Assembly (NCBI RefSeq): GCF_900591205.1
Contig: NZ_UUPU01000046.1
Span: 1-60,361, forward strand
Origin: Pseudomonas viridiflava
Lineage (GTDB): Bacteria > Pseudomonadota > Gammaproteobacteria > Pseudomonadales > Pseudomonadaceae
Direction: 5' to 3'
DNA: 60,361 nt
Shown: positions 1 through 9,886 of the stretch, piece by piece
Layout of the letters: each line of letters begins with the position of its first letter
How positions within the stretch are numbered: position 1 is the stretch's first letter
Notes under the pieces: generated by a model
What the model saw: only the letters and a program-made list of their open reading frames with translations
What the model was told of the DNA's origin: nothing
The model's database searches: none
Program-made: the position numbers and the translations under genes

Positions 1-341
1 ACGTGATCAACCAGATCAAAATCGAAAACCCACACTTGTGGGACGCCGAGATGAAGGAAGAAGCGACCCAGATGATCCTGCAAGGGACTCAGCTGGAGAT
101 CGAGTACGCACGCGACACCATGCCTCGCGGCGTGCTGGGCATGAATGCGGCGATGATGGAGGATTATCTGAAGTTCATCGCTAACCGTCGTTTGTCGCAG
201 ATTGGTCTTAAAGAAGAATACCCAGGGACCACCAACCCGTTCCCGTGGATGAGCGAGATCATGGACTTGAAGAAAGAGAAAAACTTCTTCGAAACCCGCG
301 TGATCGAGTATCAGACCGGCGGCGCGCTGAGCTGGGACTAA
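1..341 (+). CDS. nrdB: Ribonucleoside-diphosphate reductase class Ia, beta subunit (C-terminal fragment)
   Basis: This is the 3' end of a gene that begins before the window; the reading frame is open from base 3 and ends with TAA at 339-341. The roughly 112 visible residues match the C-terminal part of NrdB, the small subunit that carries the diiron-tyrosyl radical used to reduce ribonucleotides to deoxyribonucleotides. The fragment contains the segment with NRRLSQIGL and the NPFPWMSEIMD stretch typical of the end of NrdB, and finishes with a flexible acidic/aromatic tail that in the family docks to NrdA. The radical tyrosine and most iron ligands lie upstream and cannot be checked. Confidence 0.9.
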   Translation, partial: VINQIKIENPHLWDAEMKEEATQMILQGTQLEIEYARDTMPRGVLGMNAAMMEDYLKFIANRRLSQIGLKEEYPGTTNPFPWMSEIMDLKKEKNFFETRVIEYQTGGALSWD

Positions 342-363
342 TCTTCGACGCAGATCTAAAAAT

Positions 364-450
364 GTGGGAGCGGGCTTGCTCGCGAAAGCGGTGGATCAGT
401 GACAGATGTACTGACTGACACTGCGTATTCGCGAGCAAGCCCGCTCCCAC
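364..450. repeat. Paired REP palindrome (REPIN), gcggg/tcgcg type
   Basis: Two inverted copies of a 22-base REP sequence (GTGGGAGCGGGCTTGCTCGC and its complement) flank about 43 bases. Each arm is itself a small hairpin. This is the paired arrangement known as REPIN in fluorescent pseudomonads, mobilised in trans by RAYT transposases; none is encoded in the window. It lies in the gap after nrdB. Confidence 0.85.
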
Positions 451-490
451 ATGAGATATCTGTGATCTTTAGCCTTGCGTACAAATATTT

Positions 491-979
491 ATGCCCAATC
501 AAACCATCAAGACCCCCTGCGTCGGCCTGTGCTCCACCGTTTACGGTGACCTGGTCTGCCGGGGCTGCAAGCGTTATCACCATGAAGTGATCCAGTGGAA
601 CGGCTACAACGCCGACGAAAAGCAGGCGGTGTGGCTGCGTCTGGAGCAACTGCTGGTGCAGGTGATGGCCAGCAAACTGGAAGTGCTCGACCCGCAGCGC
701 CTGCGCCAGCAATTGGAAGACCGCAAGATTCGCTTTATGCCGCACCAGTCGCCGTATTGCTGGGCGTACCAACTGATCGCCCGGGGCGCGCGGGTGATTT
801 CCAAGCTGGATGCGTATGGCTTGGGACTGTTGCCGGAGTTTCGCGAGCGCAGCCTGGCGGATCTGCGCGATGCGATTGATCGGGAGTTTTTCCTGCTTTC
901 CGAGGCGCACTACGAACGGTACATCGCGCCGGGGTTCTTGAAAGAAGCATTCGGGCCCGCCCTGATCGCCACGTTCTAA
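491..979 (+). CDS. DUF1289 domain protein
   Basis: A 162-residue soluble protein with an N-terminal DUF1289 module at about residues 8-50. Four cysteines, C10, C14, C23 and C26, are spaced like a small metal- or iron-sulfur-binding site; this is an inference from spacing. The domain is followed by an Arg/Leu-rich helical C-terminal extension that I do not recognise. Members of this family are widespread in proteobacteria and their role is not established. It stands alone between two REP pairs, so the context gives no functional clue. Confidence 0.75.
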   Translation: MPNQTIKTPCVGLCSTVYGDLVCRGCKRYHHEVIQWNGYNADEKQAVWLRLEQLLVQVMASKLEVLDPQRLRQQLEDRKIRFMPHQSPYCWAYQLIARGARVISKLDAYGLGLLPEFRERSLADLRDAIDREFFLLSEAHYERYIAPGFLKEAFGPALIATF

Positions 980-996
980 CCTGCACCGCAAACCTT

Positions 997-1080
997 GTGG
1001 GAGCTGGCCTGCAATAGCGCAGTGTCAGTCATCGAATGTATTGACTGATCCGCCGTCATCGCAGGCAAGCCAGCGCCCAC
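997..1080. repeat. Paired REP palindrome, gctgg/cctgc type, degenerate
   Basis: Inverted REP arms (GTGGGAGCTGGCCTGC and GCAGGCAAGCCAGCGCCCAC) flank the 3' ends of two convergent genes. Both arms carry mismatches compared with the six better copies in the window, so this is probably an ageing copy. Confidence 0.7.
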
Positions 1081-1096
1081 ATTGGAACACGGGTGT

Positions 1097-3775
1097 TCAG
1101 GAAGCCCAGGAGGGGTCCCGCTCAGCCTGCAAGCCATACCGCTCAATCGCCTGCCGGCACACTTCCCGCGCCAGGCGCCCCTGCTCCACCAACGCCGTTA
1201 ACGCCGCCAACACGAGGTGATGGCGATCCACCTCAAAGAAATCGCGCAACGCCGCCCGTGTATCACTGCGCCCGAAACCATCGGTGCCCAGCACGGTATA
1301 GCTGCAATCCAGGTACGATCCAATCATCTGCGGCACCGCCCGCACATAGTCGGACACGGCAACCACCGGCGCGCCTTTGGGCAAGCACGCATTGACATGG
1401 CTGACGCGCTGGGGCGCCTGAGGATGCAGGCGATTCCAGCGCTCCACCTCCCGCGCCTCCCGCGCCAGCTCGCTGAAACTGGTCACGCTGTAGACCTCGC
1501 TCGTCACCTGCCAGTCCTCGGCCAATAACTGCGCCGCAGCCTGGGCCTCGCGCACCAGCGTGCCGGCACCGAGCAGGCGCACCTGGGCCTCGGTCGCGCC
1601 TTGCAGGCGATACATGCCCTTGATGATCGCCGACTCCACGCCGTCCGGCAGGCTGGGCTGCGGGTAGTTTTCGTTCATCAGGGTCACGTAGTAGAACTCA
1701 TCCACATCGTGCTCCAGCATCTGACGCATGCCGTGATCGAGGATCACCGCGAATTCCCCGGCAAACGCCGGGTCGTAGGCGCGGCAGTTGGGCACGCTGG
1801 CGGCCGTGAGATGGCTGCTGCCGTCCTGGTGCTGCAAGCCTTCGCCACCCAGGGTGGTGCGCCCGGCGGTGGCGCCCAGCAGGAAACCTCGGGCGCGTTG
1901 GTCGGCGGCGGCCCAAATCAAGTCGCCCACGCGCTGGAAGCCGAACATCGAGTAATAGATGTAGAACGGCAACATGCGCAGGCCATGCACCGAGTAACTG
2001 GTGGCCGCCGCGACCCAGGAGCTGATCGCGCTGGCTTCGCTGATGCCCTCTTCGAGGATTTGCCCGTCGGTGGCCTCGCGGTAACTGAGGATCGAGCCGA
2101 TATCTTCCGGTTCGTAGCGCTGGCCGACGCTCGAATAAATGCCGATCTGCTTGAACAGGTTGGCCATGCCGAAGGTACGTGCCTCATCGGCAACGATGGG
2201 TACGATGCGCGGGCCCAGGGCCTTGTCCTTGAGCAGGTTGGTAAGCATGCGCACAAAAGCCATGGTGGTGGACATTTCCTTGCCTTCGGCCGCCGTGGCG
2301 AATCCGGCGTAACCCGCTACCGGTGGCACGCAAACCGGCGCCGCGAGCGGGCTGCGGCTCGGCACATAACCCCCGAGCGCCTGGCGTCGCTGGTGCAGGT
2401 AGCGCATTTCAAGGCTGTCATCGGCCGGTTTGAAGAAGCTCAGCGCCTCGGTCTGCTCATCGCTCAGCGGCAACTGGAACCGATTGCGAAAGGCAATAAG
2501 CGCGTCGCGGTCCAGCTTCTTCTGTTGGTGGGTGGTCATCTTGCCCTGCCCGGCCTCGCCCATGCCGAAGCCTTTTTTGGTCTGGGCGAGGATCACCGTG
2601 GGCTTGCCTTTGACCCGGCGCGCCGCGTGATAGGCCGCGTGGATCTTGACCATGTCGTGGCCCCCGCGCTTGAGGCGGTCGATCTGTTCGTCGCTCATGC
2701 CCTCGACCAGCTTGGCCAAGGACGCGCTTTGGCCAAAAAAGTGCTCGCGGTTATAGGCCCCGTCCTTGGCGGCAAAGGTCTGGAATTGCCCGTCCACGGT
2801 GTTCGACAGCGTGTCCACCAGCGAGCCGTCGGCGTCCTTGGCCAGCAACGCGTCCCAATCCGAGCCCCAGACCAGCTTGATCACATTCCAACCGGCCCCG
2901 GCAAACAAGGCTTCCAGTTCGTCGATAATCCGCCCATTGCCGCGCACCGGGCCGTCGAGGCGTTGCAGGTTGCAGTTGACCACCCAGGTCAGGTTGTCCA
3001 GGCCCTCGCGGGCAGCCAGCGTCAAGGCGGACATGCTTTCCGGCTCGTCCATTTCACCGTCGCCGAACACGCCCCACACGTGGCGGTCGGTGGTATCCAA
3101 GAGCCCGCGATGCTGCAAGTAGCGCATGAAGCGCGCCTGGAAAATCGAGCTGATCGGGCCGATGCCCATGGAACCGGTGGGGAACTGCCAGAAGTCCGGC
3201 ATCAGCCAAGGGTGCGGGTAGCTGGACAGCCCGCGTGCACCGGCTAGTGGCCCGCCGATTTCCTGACGATAGTGCGCCAGGTCGCTTTCAGTCAGACGCC
3301 CTTCCAGAAAGGCACGTGCATAAATGCCAGGCGCGGAATGCGGCTGGTAGAACACCAGGTCGCCACCAAAGCCATCATTGCGGGCGCGGAAAAAGTGGTT
3401 GAAGCCAACTTCGAACAAATCCGCCGCGCTGGCGTAGCTGGCGATATGCCCACCCAGTTCGCCGTATGCCTGGTTGGCGCGCACCACCATGGCCAGCGCG
3501 TTCCAGCGCACCAGTGAGGCCAGGCGTTCCTCGGTGGCCAGGTCGCCGGGAAACGCCGGTTGCTGCAGGGCGCTGATGCTATTGATATAGGGCGTGCCGT
3601 GGGCAGGCTTCCACTCGATGTGCGGCGCGGCGGCTTCACGGGCCAGCAGGTCAAGGATCTGTCGCGCCCGCGCCGGCCCGGCGTTGGTCACCAGCGAGGC
3701 CAGGGCATCGCGCCACTCGTCCTGCTCTAGCTGGTCCGACGCTGTTTGAGTGAATGCATTCGCGAAACCGTTCAT
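1097..3775 (-). CDS. Orphan homodimeric E1 of the pyruvate dehydrogenase type (AceE/MdeB-like)
   Basis: An 892-residue thiamine-diphosphate-dependent 2-oxoacid dehydrogenase E1 of the AceE type. The TPP/Mg motif starts at GDGEMDEPES and the second half is reached at NCNLQRLDGP. The start at 3775 is chosen because GGAGG lies just upstream of it; the open frame continues 35 codons further but without a ribosome site. The usual partners aceF and lpd are not next to it, so this is probably a second paralogue rather than the main pyruvate dehydrogenase. MdeB, the 2-oxobutyrate E1 linked to methionine breakdown in P. putida, is the alternative I would test first. The preferred substrate cannot be read from sequence alone. 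Confidence 0.85.
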   Translation of the reverse strand: MNGFANAFTQTASDQLEQDEWRDALASLVTNAGPARARQILDLLAREAAAPHIEWKPAHGTPYINSISALQQPAFPGDLATEERLASLVRWNALAMVVRANQAYGELGGHIASYASAADLFEVGFNHFFRARNDGFGGDLVFYQPHSAPGIYARAFLEGRLTESDLAHYRQEIGGPLAGARGLSSYPHPWLMPDFWQFPTGSMGIGPISSIFQARFMRYLQHRGLLDTTDRHVWGVFGDGEMDEPESMSALTLAAREGLDNLTWVVNCNLQRLDGPVRGNGRIIDELEALFAGAGWNVIKLVWGSDWDALLAKDADGSLVDTLSNTVDGQFQTFAAKDGAYNREHFFGQSASLAKLVEGMSDEQIDRLKRGGHDMVKIHAAYHAARRVKGKPTVILAQTKKGFGMGEAGQGKMTTHQQKKLDRDALIAFRNRFQLPLSDEQTEALSFFKPADDSLEMRYLHQRRQALGGYVPSRSPLAAPVCVPPVAGYAGFATAAEGKEMSTTMAFVRMLTNLLKDKALGPRIVPIVADEARTFGMANLFKQIGIYSSVGQRYEPEDIGSILSYREATDGQILEEGISEASAISSWVAAATSYSVHGLRMLPFYIYYSMFGFQRVGDLIWAAADQRARGFLLGATAGRTTLGGEGLQHQDGSSHLTAASVPNCRAYDPAFAGEFAVILDHGMRQMLEHDVDEFYYVTLMNENYPQPSLPDGVESAIIKGMYRLQGATEAQVRLLGAGTLVREAQAAAQLLAEDWQVTSEVYSVTSFSELAREAREVERWNRLHPQAPQRVSHVNACLPKGAPVVAVSDYVRAVPQMIGSYLDCSYTVLGTDGFGRSDTRAALRDFFEVDRHHLVLAALTALVEQGRLAREVCRQAIERYGLQAERDPSWAS

Positions 3776-3965
3776 GGGCACCTCCGGGATTTTTTCCAGT
3801 TTATGTCGGTGCCTGAGGATTTTTTGCCTGTTATGAGGCGCACATTTCAGCATTTTGAGCATGAATCTCTGCCAAACCACCTTTTACCAGCACGTTGTGC
3901 TCAAGCACCCCGAAACCGTGCAACTGTGTTTAAAATGCCGCCCGCTCAATGACCGACGTTTAACG

Positions 3966-4892
3966 ATGACCCCAGACGCCCTCGCCACCCTGCATGCCCA
4001 CCTGCTCACCGCCCTGGCCGATGCGCCCAGCGAAACCCGCCGCCTGTTCCACGGCCGTGGGCGCTGCTGGCCGGGCCTGGAGCAACTGACCGTGGACTGG
4101 CTGCAAGGCGTGGTGCTGGTTGCGCTGTTCAAAGCGCCTGAAGCCGCGCAGCTGGACGCGTTAAAGCAGCTGCTGAGCGAATTCGACTGGGCTCAGTTCG
4201 GCGCCCATACCGTGGCCTTGCAGCACCGCTATCTGCCGCAAAGCACCACCGAATGGGTGGTCGGCGAGACTATTGATGAGCTGACCATCACCGAAGGCGG
4301 CCTGCGCTACCTGATCGACCTGGGTAAAAAACAGAATAGCGGGCTGTTCCTCGACATGCGTTACGGGCGTAACTGGGTGCGCGAGCACGCCAGTGGCCAG
4401 CACGTGCTCAACCTGTTCGCCTACACCTGCGGCTTTTCCGTGGCCGCCATCGAAGGCGGCGCCGAGCATGTGGTGAACCTGGACATGGCCCGCGGCGCCC
4501 TGAGCCGTGGCCGCGACAACCATCGCCTGAACGGTCATGACCTGAGCAAAGTCACCTTCCTGGGCCACGACCTGTTCAAGTCCTGGGCCAAGGTCACCAA
4601 CAGCGGCCCCTACGACCTGGTGATCATCGACCCGCCGTCCTTCCAGAAAGGCAGCTTCCTGCTGACCAAGGATTACCAGCGCGTGCTGCGCCGCCTGCCG
4701 GATTTGCTCACGCCACAGGGCACGGTGCTGGCGTGCATGAACGATCCGGCGTTCGGCGAAGATTTCCTGATCGACGGCGTAACTCGCGAAGCACCGGGGC
4801 TGCGCTTTGTCGAACGGCTGCAAAACCCGCCGGAATTTCCTGATATTGACCGGCAAAGTGGCCTTAAGGCACTGGTGTTCCGCCAAGGCTGA
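3966..4892 (+). CDS. Class I SAM-dependent methyltransferase, RlmI/RlmK-like
   Basis: A 308-residue methyltransferase with a Rossmann fold in its C-terminal half. The SAM-binding motif I is at residues 147-161 (VLNLFAYTCGFSVAA), an acidic residue at D173 is suited to bind the ribose, and the catalytic-type IDPPSF motif is at 221-226, as in the RlmI/YccW group of rRNA cytosine methyltransferases. There is no PUA domain at the N-terminus, so the exact target is uncertain. The ATG at 3966 gives the usual family length; an upstream in-frame ATG at 3855 would run into the divergent E1 leader and is less likely. Confidence 0.8.
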   Translation: MTPDALATLHAHLLTALADAPSETRRLFHGRGRCWPGLEQLTVDWLQGVVLVALFKAPEAAQLDALKQLLSEFDWAQFGAHTVALQHRYLPQSTTEWVVGETIDELTITEGGLRYLIDLGKKQNSGLFLDMRYGRNWVREHASGQHVLNLFAYTCGFSVAAIEGGAEHVVNLDMARGALSRGRDNHRLNGHDLSKVTFLGHDLFKSWAKVTNSGPYDLVIIDPPSFQKGSFLLTKDYQRVLRRLPDLLTPQGTVLACMNDPAFGEDFLIDGVTREAPGLRFVERLQNPPEFPDIDRQSGLKALVFRQG

Positions 4893-4989
4893 TGCCGAAA
4901 CGTCCCGCACTTGCTACGCTAAGTGATACACCGGGTGGTGAACCTTATTACCCCCTTCCCGGTCGATACCTGCATTCCCCGGCCAGACT

Positions 4990-5008
4990 CGACGGTGTCA
5001 CACCGTCG
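4990..5008 (+). other. Perfect hairpin in the leader of the phosphatidylcholine synthase gene
   Basis: CGACGGTG-TCA-CACCGTCG forms an 8-bp perfect stem with a 3-base loop, 32 bases before the GTG start of the next gene. There is no T-run after it, so it is not a standard terminator. It could be an operator or an mRNA structure. Confidence 0.4.
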
Positions 5009-5040
5009 GCTGCCCCGTTTCACCTTTTGGAGAACCGCCC

Positions 5041-5760
5041 GTGATATCGACCCTGCATGTAGCCAGAATCAAAGCCTGGGGCGCCCACGGCTTTACCGCC
5101 ACCGGCGTGGTACTGGCCTTTCTGGCCACTTTGGCGCTGCTGGAAAACTCCCCCAAAGCCTGCCTGCTTTGGCTCGGCCTGGCCCTGGTGGTGGACGGCG
5201 TGGATGGCTCCCTGGCGCGACGGGTCAATGTCAGCACGGTGCTCCCGAGTTTTGACGGCTCGGTGCTGGACCTGGTGATTGATTACCTGACCTATGTGTT
5301 TATTCCCGCACTGTTTATCTACCGTTACATCGACCTGCCGGACTTCACCCATCTGTTTACGGTGTCGGTGATACTGGTGTCGTCGCTGTTCTGCTTCTGC
5401 AACGTGAACATGAAGAGCAAGGACAACTACTTCGTCGGTTTCCCGGCGGCGTGGAACGTGGTGGCCTTGTGCGTGTACATCATCCAGCCGGATGCCTGGG
5501 TGACCTTGCTGACGGTGATTGGCCTGGCCCTGCTGACCGTGACGCCGATGAAGTTTCTGCACCCGTTCCGGGTGAAGCGGTTTATGCCGATCAACATCGC
5601 AGTCACCACCCTCTGGTTGCTGTGCAGCTTTCTGATGGTGGTGGATTACCCGAATACCAACCCGTGGACGTTTGGGTTGTGGTCGTTGATGTCGGCGTAC
5701 TTCCTGGGGATTTGTATCTGGCGTACGGCGCTGGAGTGGCTGGGCAAGCGCCACGACTGA
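5041..5760 (+). CDS. pcs: Phosphatidylcholine synthase (CDP-alcohol phosphatidyltransferase)
   Basis: A 239-residue polytopic inner-membrane enzyme that condenses CDP-diacylglycerol with choline to give phosphatidylcholine. The CDP-alcohol phosphotransferase signature is intact: D55-G56, A59-R60, G73, D77 and D81, in the order DGxxAR...GxxxDxxxD. About six to eight hydrophobic segments follow. It starts with GTG at 5041, with TTTGGAG eight bases upstream. Length and motif spacing match the bacterial Pcs family, found in bacteria associated with eukaryotic hosts; choline must be taken up from outside. It appears to be a single-gene unit. Confidence 0.9.
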   Translation: MISTLHVARIKAWGAHGFTATGVVLAFLATLALLENSPKACLLWLGLALVVDGVDGSLARRVNVSTVLPSFDGSVLDLVIDYLTYVFIPALFIYRYIDLPDFTHLFTVSVILVSSLFCFCNVNMKSKDNYFVGFPAAWNVVALCVYIIQPDAWVTLLTVIGLALLTVTPMKFLHPFRVKRFMPINIAVTTLWLLCSFLMVVDYPNTNPWTFGLWSLMSAYFLGICIWRTALEWLGKRHD

Positions 5761-5774
5761 TCGCAGTTAAACAT

Positions 5775-5861
5775 GTGGGAGCGGGCTTGCTCGCGAATGC
5801 TGAGTGTCAGTCAGTACATCGGGTACTGATACACAGCATTCGCGAGCAAGCCCGCTCCCAC
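5775..5861. repeat. Paired REP palindrome, gcggg/tcgcg type
   Basis: Two well-preserved inverted arms, GTGGGAGCGGGCTTGCTCGC and its complement, surround about 43 bases. The copy is nearly identical in layout to the one at 364-450. Confidence 0.85.
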
Positions 5862-5945
5862 ATTTGGTTATGTATACACCTGGCGGGTAAGATAGCGGCT
5901 TTCGTGCGGCCCCTTCGCTGCACCCCGTCCCAGTAAGCCCTGCCC

Positions 5946-6725
5946 ATGCCCTTCGAACTCAGCGTTGACCTCACCACCCTCGCCATCCTGGCGGTGGTTG
6001 CCTTTATCGCCGGTTTTATCGACGCCATTGCCGGCGGCGGTGGTTTGCTAACTACCCCGGCGCTGCTGACGGCCGGCATGCCGCCACACCTGGTGCTGGG
6101 CACCAACAAGCTCAGCTCCACCTTCGGTTCGGCCACCGCCAGTTTTACCTTCTACCGGCGCAAACTCTTCCACCCGCGCCAGTGGGTGCATGCCATCGTC
6201 GGCACATTGATCGGTGCGCTGACCGGCGCGGTAGTTGCCCACTACCTACCCGCCGAAACCCTGAACAAAATGCTCCCGGTGATCGTGTTCGGCTGCGGTC
6301 TGTACCTGCTGTTCGGCGGTACGCCCAAGGCGCCGCTGGACGCCGACGCGCCAATCAAGAAGAAATGGCAAGCCACCCAAGGCTTCGGCCTGGGCTTCTA
6401 CGATGGCGTGGCGGGGCCGGGCACCGGGGCGTTCTGGACCGTCAGCACCATGCTGCTGCACCCCATCGACCTGGTAAAGGCCAGTGGCGTGGCGCGCAGC
6501 ATGAACTTTGTCAGCAATGCGGCGGCGTTGACGGTGTTTATCATCAACGGCTCGGTGGATTGGATCGTCGGCCTGGCCATGGGCGTGTCGGTGATGTGTG
6601 GCGCGTTCTTTGGCGCGCGCAGCGCAATCAGCGGCGGCGCCAAATTCATTCGCCCGGTGTTTATCACCGTCGTCCTCGGCCTGACAATACGCCTAGCCTG
6701 GCAGCACTGGTTCAGCGTGGCCTAA
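5946..6725 (+). CDS. TSUP (TauE/SafE) family membrane transporter
   Basis: A 259-residue integral membrane protein with about eight transmembrane segments. The N-terminal repeat has the family pattern [19 protein letters not shown] and the C-terminal half has a related [19 protein letters not shown] proteins move sulfite, sulfoacetate, taurine-derived or other small organic anions, usually outward, but the substrate cannot be deduced here. The last 33 bases overlap the end of the convergent nudC gene. Confidence 0.85.
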   Translation: MPFELSVDLTTLAILAVVAFIAGFIDAIAGGGGLLTTPALLTAGMPPHLVLGTNKLSSTFGSATASFTFYRRKLFHPRQWVHAIVGTLIGALTGAVVAHYLPAETLNKMLPVIVFGCGLYLLFGGTPKAPLDADAPIKKKWQATQGFGLGFYDGVAGPGTGAFWTVSTMLLHPIDLVKASGVARSMNFVSNAAALTVFIINGSVDWIVGLAMGVSVMCGAFFGARSAISGGAKFIRPVFITVVLGLTIRLAWQHWFSVA

Positions 6726-7526
6726 GCGACGGGCCAGGTAGAGGTCGATCAGGTAACGCGCAATCGAGCGTGACGCCGGCAATGGCGGCAAGTCGTGGAT
6801 ATTGAACCACTGCGCGTCTTCGATCTCATCGACCTGGGGCACGATATCGCCACCGGCGTACTCGGCATGGAAGCCCAGCATCATCGAGTGCGGAAACGGC
6901 CAGCACTGGCTGCCCATGTACTGAATGTTCTTGACCTCCACCTGCACTTCTTCGCGAACCTCGCGGATCAGGCAGTCTTCGGCCGACTCACCCGGCTCGG
7001 CAAACCCCGCCAATGTGCTGTACACGCCCGTCACAAAGCGTGGCGAGCGCGCCAGCAGGATCTCGTCGCCACGGGTTACCAGCACGATCATGCTCGGTGA
7101 AATCCGCGGGTAGCTGCGCAGGTCGCACGCCTGGCAATACATCGCCCGCTCCCGCGGCACCTGGACCATGGCCTGGCCGCAACTGCCGCAAAACCGGTGC
7201 TCGCGTGCCCAGGTGCCGATCTGCGCGGCGTAGCCAAGCACTTTGTACAGGCTGTGGTCGCCTTGCAGCATAAAGCCGCGCAGGCCCTGCCAACTGCAAC
7301 CCGGCACTTCGCCCGCCGAGTCGAGTTCCAGCAGGTACACCGGTTCACCGTCGAGGTGGCCGATGCCGTGTTCGGCGAACACCGCAAGGTCCTGGCGCTT
7401 GAGCCATTCCCGTGGGAACAGCGGGCCATTGGCATCATGCAAAAAGCCGTCGCGGCTGCGGGCGACGGCCCAGCCGCCGGGGGCGTCGTTGTCCAGCAGC
7501 GTTGTGGTAATCCAGCCTGGGGTCAT
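6693..7526 (-). CDS. nudC: NAD(H) pyrophosphatase / RNA de-NADding Nudix enzyme
   Basis: A 277-residue protein that hydrolyses NADH to NMNH and AMP and, in the known family members, removes NAD caps from RNA. Four zinc cysteines are visible (C113, C116, C131, C134), then a Nudix box from G174 with E180 and RE-VREE at 188-193. The final glycine of the box is replaced by Q195. The family-specific SQPWPFPxS array appears as [12 protein letters not shown] at 7526 is preferred over a TTG nine bases earlier because it gives the usual MTxxW N-terminus. The gene follows the isomerase gene by only a few bases, suggesting one transcript. Confidence 0.9.
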   Translation of the reverse strand: MTPGWITTTLLDNDAPGGWAVARSRDGFLHDANGPLFPREWLKRQDLAVFAEHGIGHLDGEPVYLLELDSAGEVPGCSWQGLRGFMLQGDHSLYKVLGYAAQIGTWAREHRFCGSCGQAMVQVPRERAMYCQACDLRSYPRISPSMIVLVTRGDEILLARSPRFVTGVYSTLAGFAEPGESAEDCLIREVREEVQVEVKNIQYMGSQCWPFPHSMMLGFHAEYAGGDIVPQVDEIEDAQWFNIHDLPPLPASRSIARYLIDLYLARRLGHAEPVLPG

Positions 7527-7531
7527 GTCAG

Positions 7532-8344
7532 TCAATCCACGAATTCGGGTTTCTGCTTACTCATATGGGCCGCGATGGCCACGCGCAGGTCGTTGGATTG
7601 CAACATAGCCGAGTTCCAGGTGGCAACGTATTCCAGACCATCATTGACTGTATGGTCACGCATGTAGCTGATCATGGCCTTGGTGCCGGCGACGGCAATC
7701 GGCGATTTGGCGGCAATTTCATGGGCGATCTCCATGACGCCGGCCAACAGGCTGTCCTGATCGGCGTACACCCGGTTGACCAGGCCGATGCTGCGCGCTT
7801 CCTCAGCCCCGAATTGGCGTCCGGTGTAGGCCAGCTCACGCAGCATGCCGTCGCCGATGATGCGCGGCAGGCGTTGCAGGGTGCCGACATCGGCGGCCAT
7901 GCCGATATCTATTTCCTTGATCGAGAACTGCGCACCGTCGGCGGCGTAACGCATGTCGCACGCGCTGATCAGGTCGATGGCGCCGCCAATGCAGTAACCC
8001 TGGATCGCCGCCAGTACCGGCTTGCGACAGTTGTCGACGGCGTTGAACGAGGCTTGCAGCTCAAGGATCTTGCGCCGCAGCAGGCGTGCATTGCGGCCCA
8101 CATCCTTGCCGAACTCATTGGCCACCGAGGCGAGCATCATCAGGTCGATACCGGACGAGAAATGCTTGCCGGCGCCGCTGAGTACCACGGCGCGCACAGC
8201 GTCGGTGTCTTCGACCCATTGGAAAATATCAATGATTTCGGTCCAGAACGCCGCGTTCATCGCGTTGATCTTTTCCGGGCGATTGATCTGCACATGGGCA
8301 ACGTTGCCGGTGAGTTCGACGACGAAAGCTTGGTATTCGGACAT
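7532..8344 (-). CDS. Delta(3,5)-delta(2,4)-dienoyl-CoA isomerase-like crotonase
   Basis: A 270-residue crotonase-fold protein. Three acidic residues, D124, E144 and D152, sit with the same 20- and 8-residue spacing as the catalytic Asp/Glu/Asp of rat dienoyl-CoA isomerase (ECH1). The stretch [10 protein letters not shown] is characteristic of that subgroup rather than of plain enoyl-CoA hydratase. The expected role is isomerising 3,5-dienoyl-CoA made during oxidation of odd-position unsaturated fatty acids. The start is the ATG at 8344, with AGGGAT upstream; a longer frame to 8380 has no ribosome site. It is the first gene of a likely two-gene unit with nudC. Confidence 0.85.
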   Translation of the reverse strand: MSEYQAFVVELTGNVAHVQINRPEKINAMNAAFWTEIIDIFQWVEDTDAVRAVVLSGAGKHFSSGIDLMMLASVANEFGKDVGRNARLLRRKILELQASFNAVDNCRKPVLAAIQGYCIGGAIDLISACDMRYAADGAQFSIKEIDIGMAADVGTLQRLPRIIGDGMLRELAYTGRQFGAEEARSIGLVNRVYADQDSLLAGVMEIAHEIAAKSPIAVAGTKAMISYMRDHTVNDGLEYVATWNSAMLQSNDLRVAIAAHMSKQKPEFVD

Positions 8345-8541
8345 GGCAGTGATCCCTGACTGGCGAGTGATAAGGCCCAAACTATAACAAGGGTGCGCAA
8401 CGGCGCATCGGCCAAAAGCGGGACTGGCAAAGGTAATGAAATGTTGTGAGCGCAGCGTTCATGCAGCGCCGATACATTTCACCCAGCCCCGGCGTTTTTT
8501 CGGCTATACACTCAGGGCCATCGCCTGGAGCCCGTCCCGTT

Positions 8542-9789
8542 ATGCCGACCACGTTTCGCTCATCCCTGATTCTGGCCCTGGTGGTCGTGTTCACCGGTAT
8601 TGGCGCGGGCTTGGGCGGAATGCTCCTCGCGTTGCTGCTGCATGGCATTCAGCACCTGGCCTACGGCTACAGCCTCGACAGCCTGGTCAGCCATGAAACC
8701 TTCCTGTTCGGCGTGACCGCTGCCGCGCCCGAGCGCCGCCTGCTGGTACTGGTGGTGTGCGGCCTGGTCGCGGGCCTGGGCTGGTGGGCGATTTATCGCT
8801 ACGGCCGCCCGCTGGTGAGCATCAAGCAGGCCGTGTCGGAAAAAATGCCGATCATGCCGCCCAAGACCACGCTCGCCCATGCCGTGCTGCAGATTGTCAC
8901 CGTGGCCCTGGGCTCACCGCTGGGGCGCGAAGTGGCCCCGCGTGAAGTCGGCGCGCTGGCGGCAACCTGGCTATCGCGGCGTGCACGCCTGGAACCGCCG
9001 ATGCATCGGCTGATCGTCGCCTGCGGCGCGGGTGCCGGCCTGGCGGCGGTGTACAACGTGCCGCTGGGCGGCGCAGTGTTTGTGCTGGAAGTGCTGGTGG
9101 GCGTGTTCAGTTGGCAGGCGGCGTTGATCGCGTTGGCGACGTCGGCGATTGGCGCGGCGGTGGCCTGGATCGGGCTGGGCGCCGAGTCACAGTATGGGGT
9201 GCCGCATTTTGTGTTGAGCCCGGCATTGATCACCTGGGCAGTGGTCTGTGGCCCGGTATTGGGTGTGGCGGCCTACGGTTTCACTCGCCTGACGGGCGCG
9301 GCGCGTGCCAATGCCGCACGCGGCTGGCGCCTGCCGGTGTTGTCGCTGATCAACTTCACGATCATCGGCGGCCTGGCGATGCTGCTGCCGCAAATCCTCG
9401 GCAATGGCAAAGGCCCGGCGCAGCTCGGGTTCGATAATGAGTTGACGATCGGCCTGGCGGCCCTGTTGCTGGTGGTCAAGGTGCTGATCACCACCACCAG
9501 CCTGCGCGCCGGGGCCGAGGGCGGCTTGCTCACACCGGGCCTGGCCAATGGCGCGCTGCTGGCGATTATTCTCGGCGGCGCCTGGAGCCTGGCGTGGCCC
9601 GGCGTGCCGCTGGGCGCCTTTGCAATCATCGGCGCGGCAGCCTTCCTGGCGGCCAGCATGAGCATGCCGCTGACGGCTATTGTGCTGGTCGCCGAATTTA
9701 CGCGTATTGACCATGACTTTCTGGTGCCGATCATTCTCGCCGTGGTGGGCTCGGTCTGCATGAGCAAACTGTGCCAGCGGCGCGGCTAA
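8542..9789 (+). CDS. ClC-family chloride channel or antiporter, divergent
   Basis: A 415-residue membrane protein with the repeated helix pattern of the ClC fold. The region equivalent to the anion-gate motif GREGP reads GREVAP, with the gating-type glutamate kept at E130. The usual GSGIP anion-binding motif is not recognisable at its expected place, around EKMPIMPPKTT (residues 100-110). It lacks cytoplasmic CBS domains. It may be a ClC with altered ion selectivity, but function is inferred from fold only. The ATG at 8542 avoids an upstream extension that has no membrane segment or ribosome site. Confidence 0.8.
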   Translation: MPTTFRSSLILALVVVFTGIGAGLGGMLLALLLHGIQHLAYGYSLDSLVSHETFLFGVTAAAPERRLLVLVVCGLVAGLGWWAIYRYGRPLVSIKQAVSEKMPIMPPKTTLAHAVLQIVTVALGSPLGREVAPREVGALAATWLSRRARLEPPMHRLIVACGAGAGLAAVYNVPLGGAVFVLEVLVGVFSWQAALIALATSAIGAAVAWIGLGAESQYGVPHFVLSPALITWAVVCGPVLGVAAYGFTRLTGAARANAARGWRLPVLSLINFTIIGGLAMLLPQILGNGKGPAQLGFDNELTIGLAALLLVVKVLITTTSLRAGAEGGLLTPGLANGALLAIILGGAWSLAWPGVPLGAFAIIGAAAFLAASMSMPLTAIVLVAEFTRIDHDFLVPIILAVVGSVCMSKLCQRRG

Positions 9790-9886
9790 AAACCCTGCAA
9801 AACGCTGGATAAAACCCCGCGCACACGCCATCCTTCGTGCTTTAAGCCGCCGACCCTGCGGCGCTCGACGTTTAAAGGATATGCCC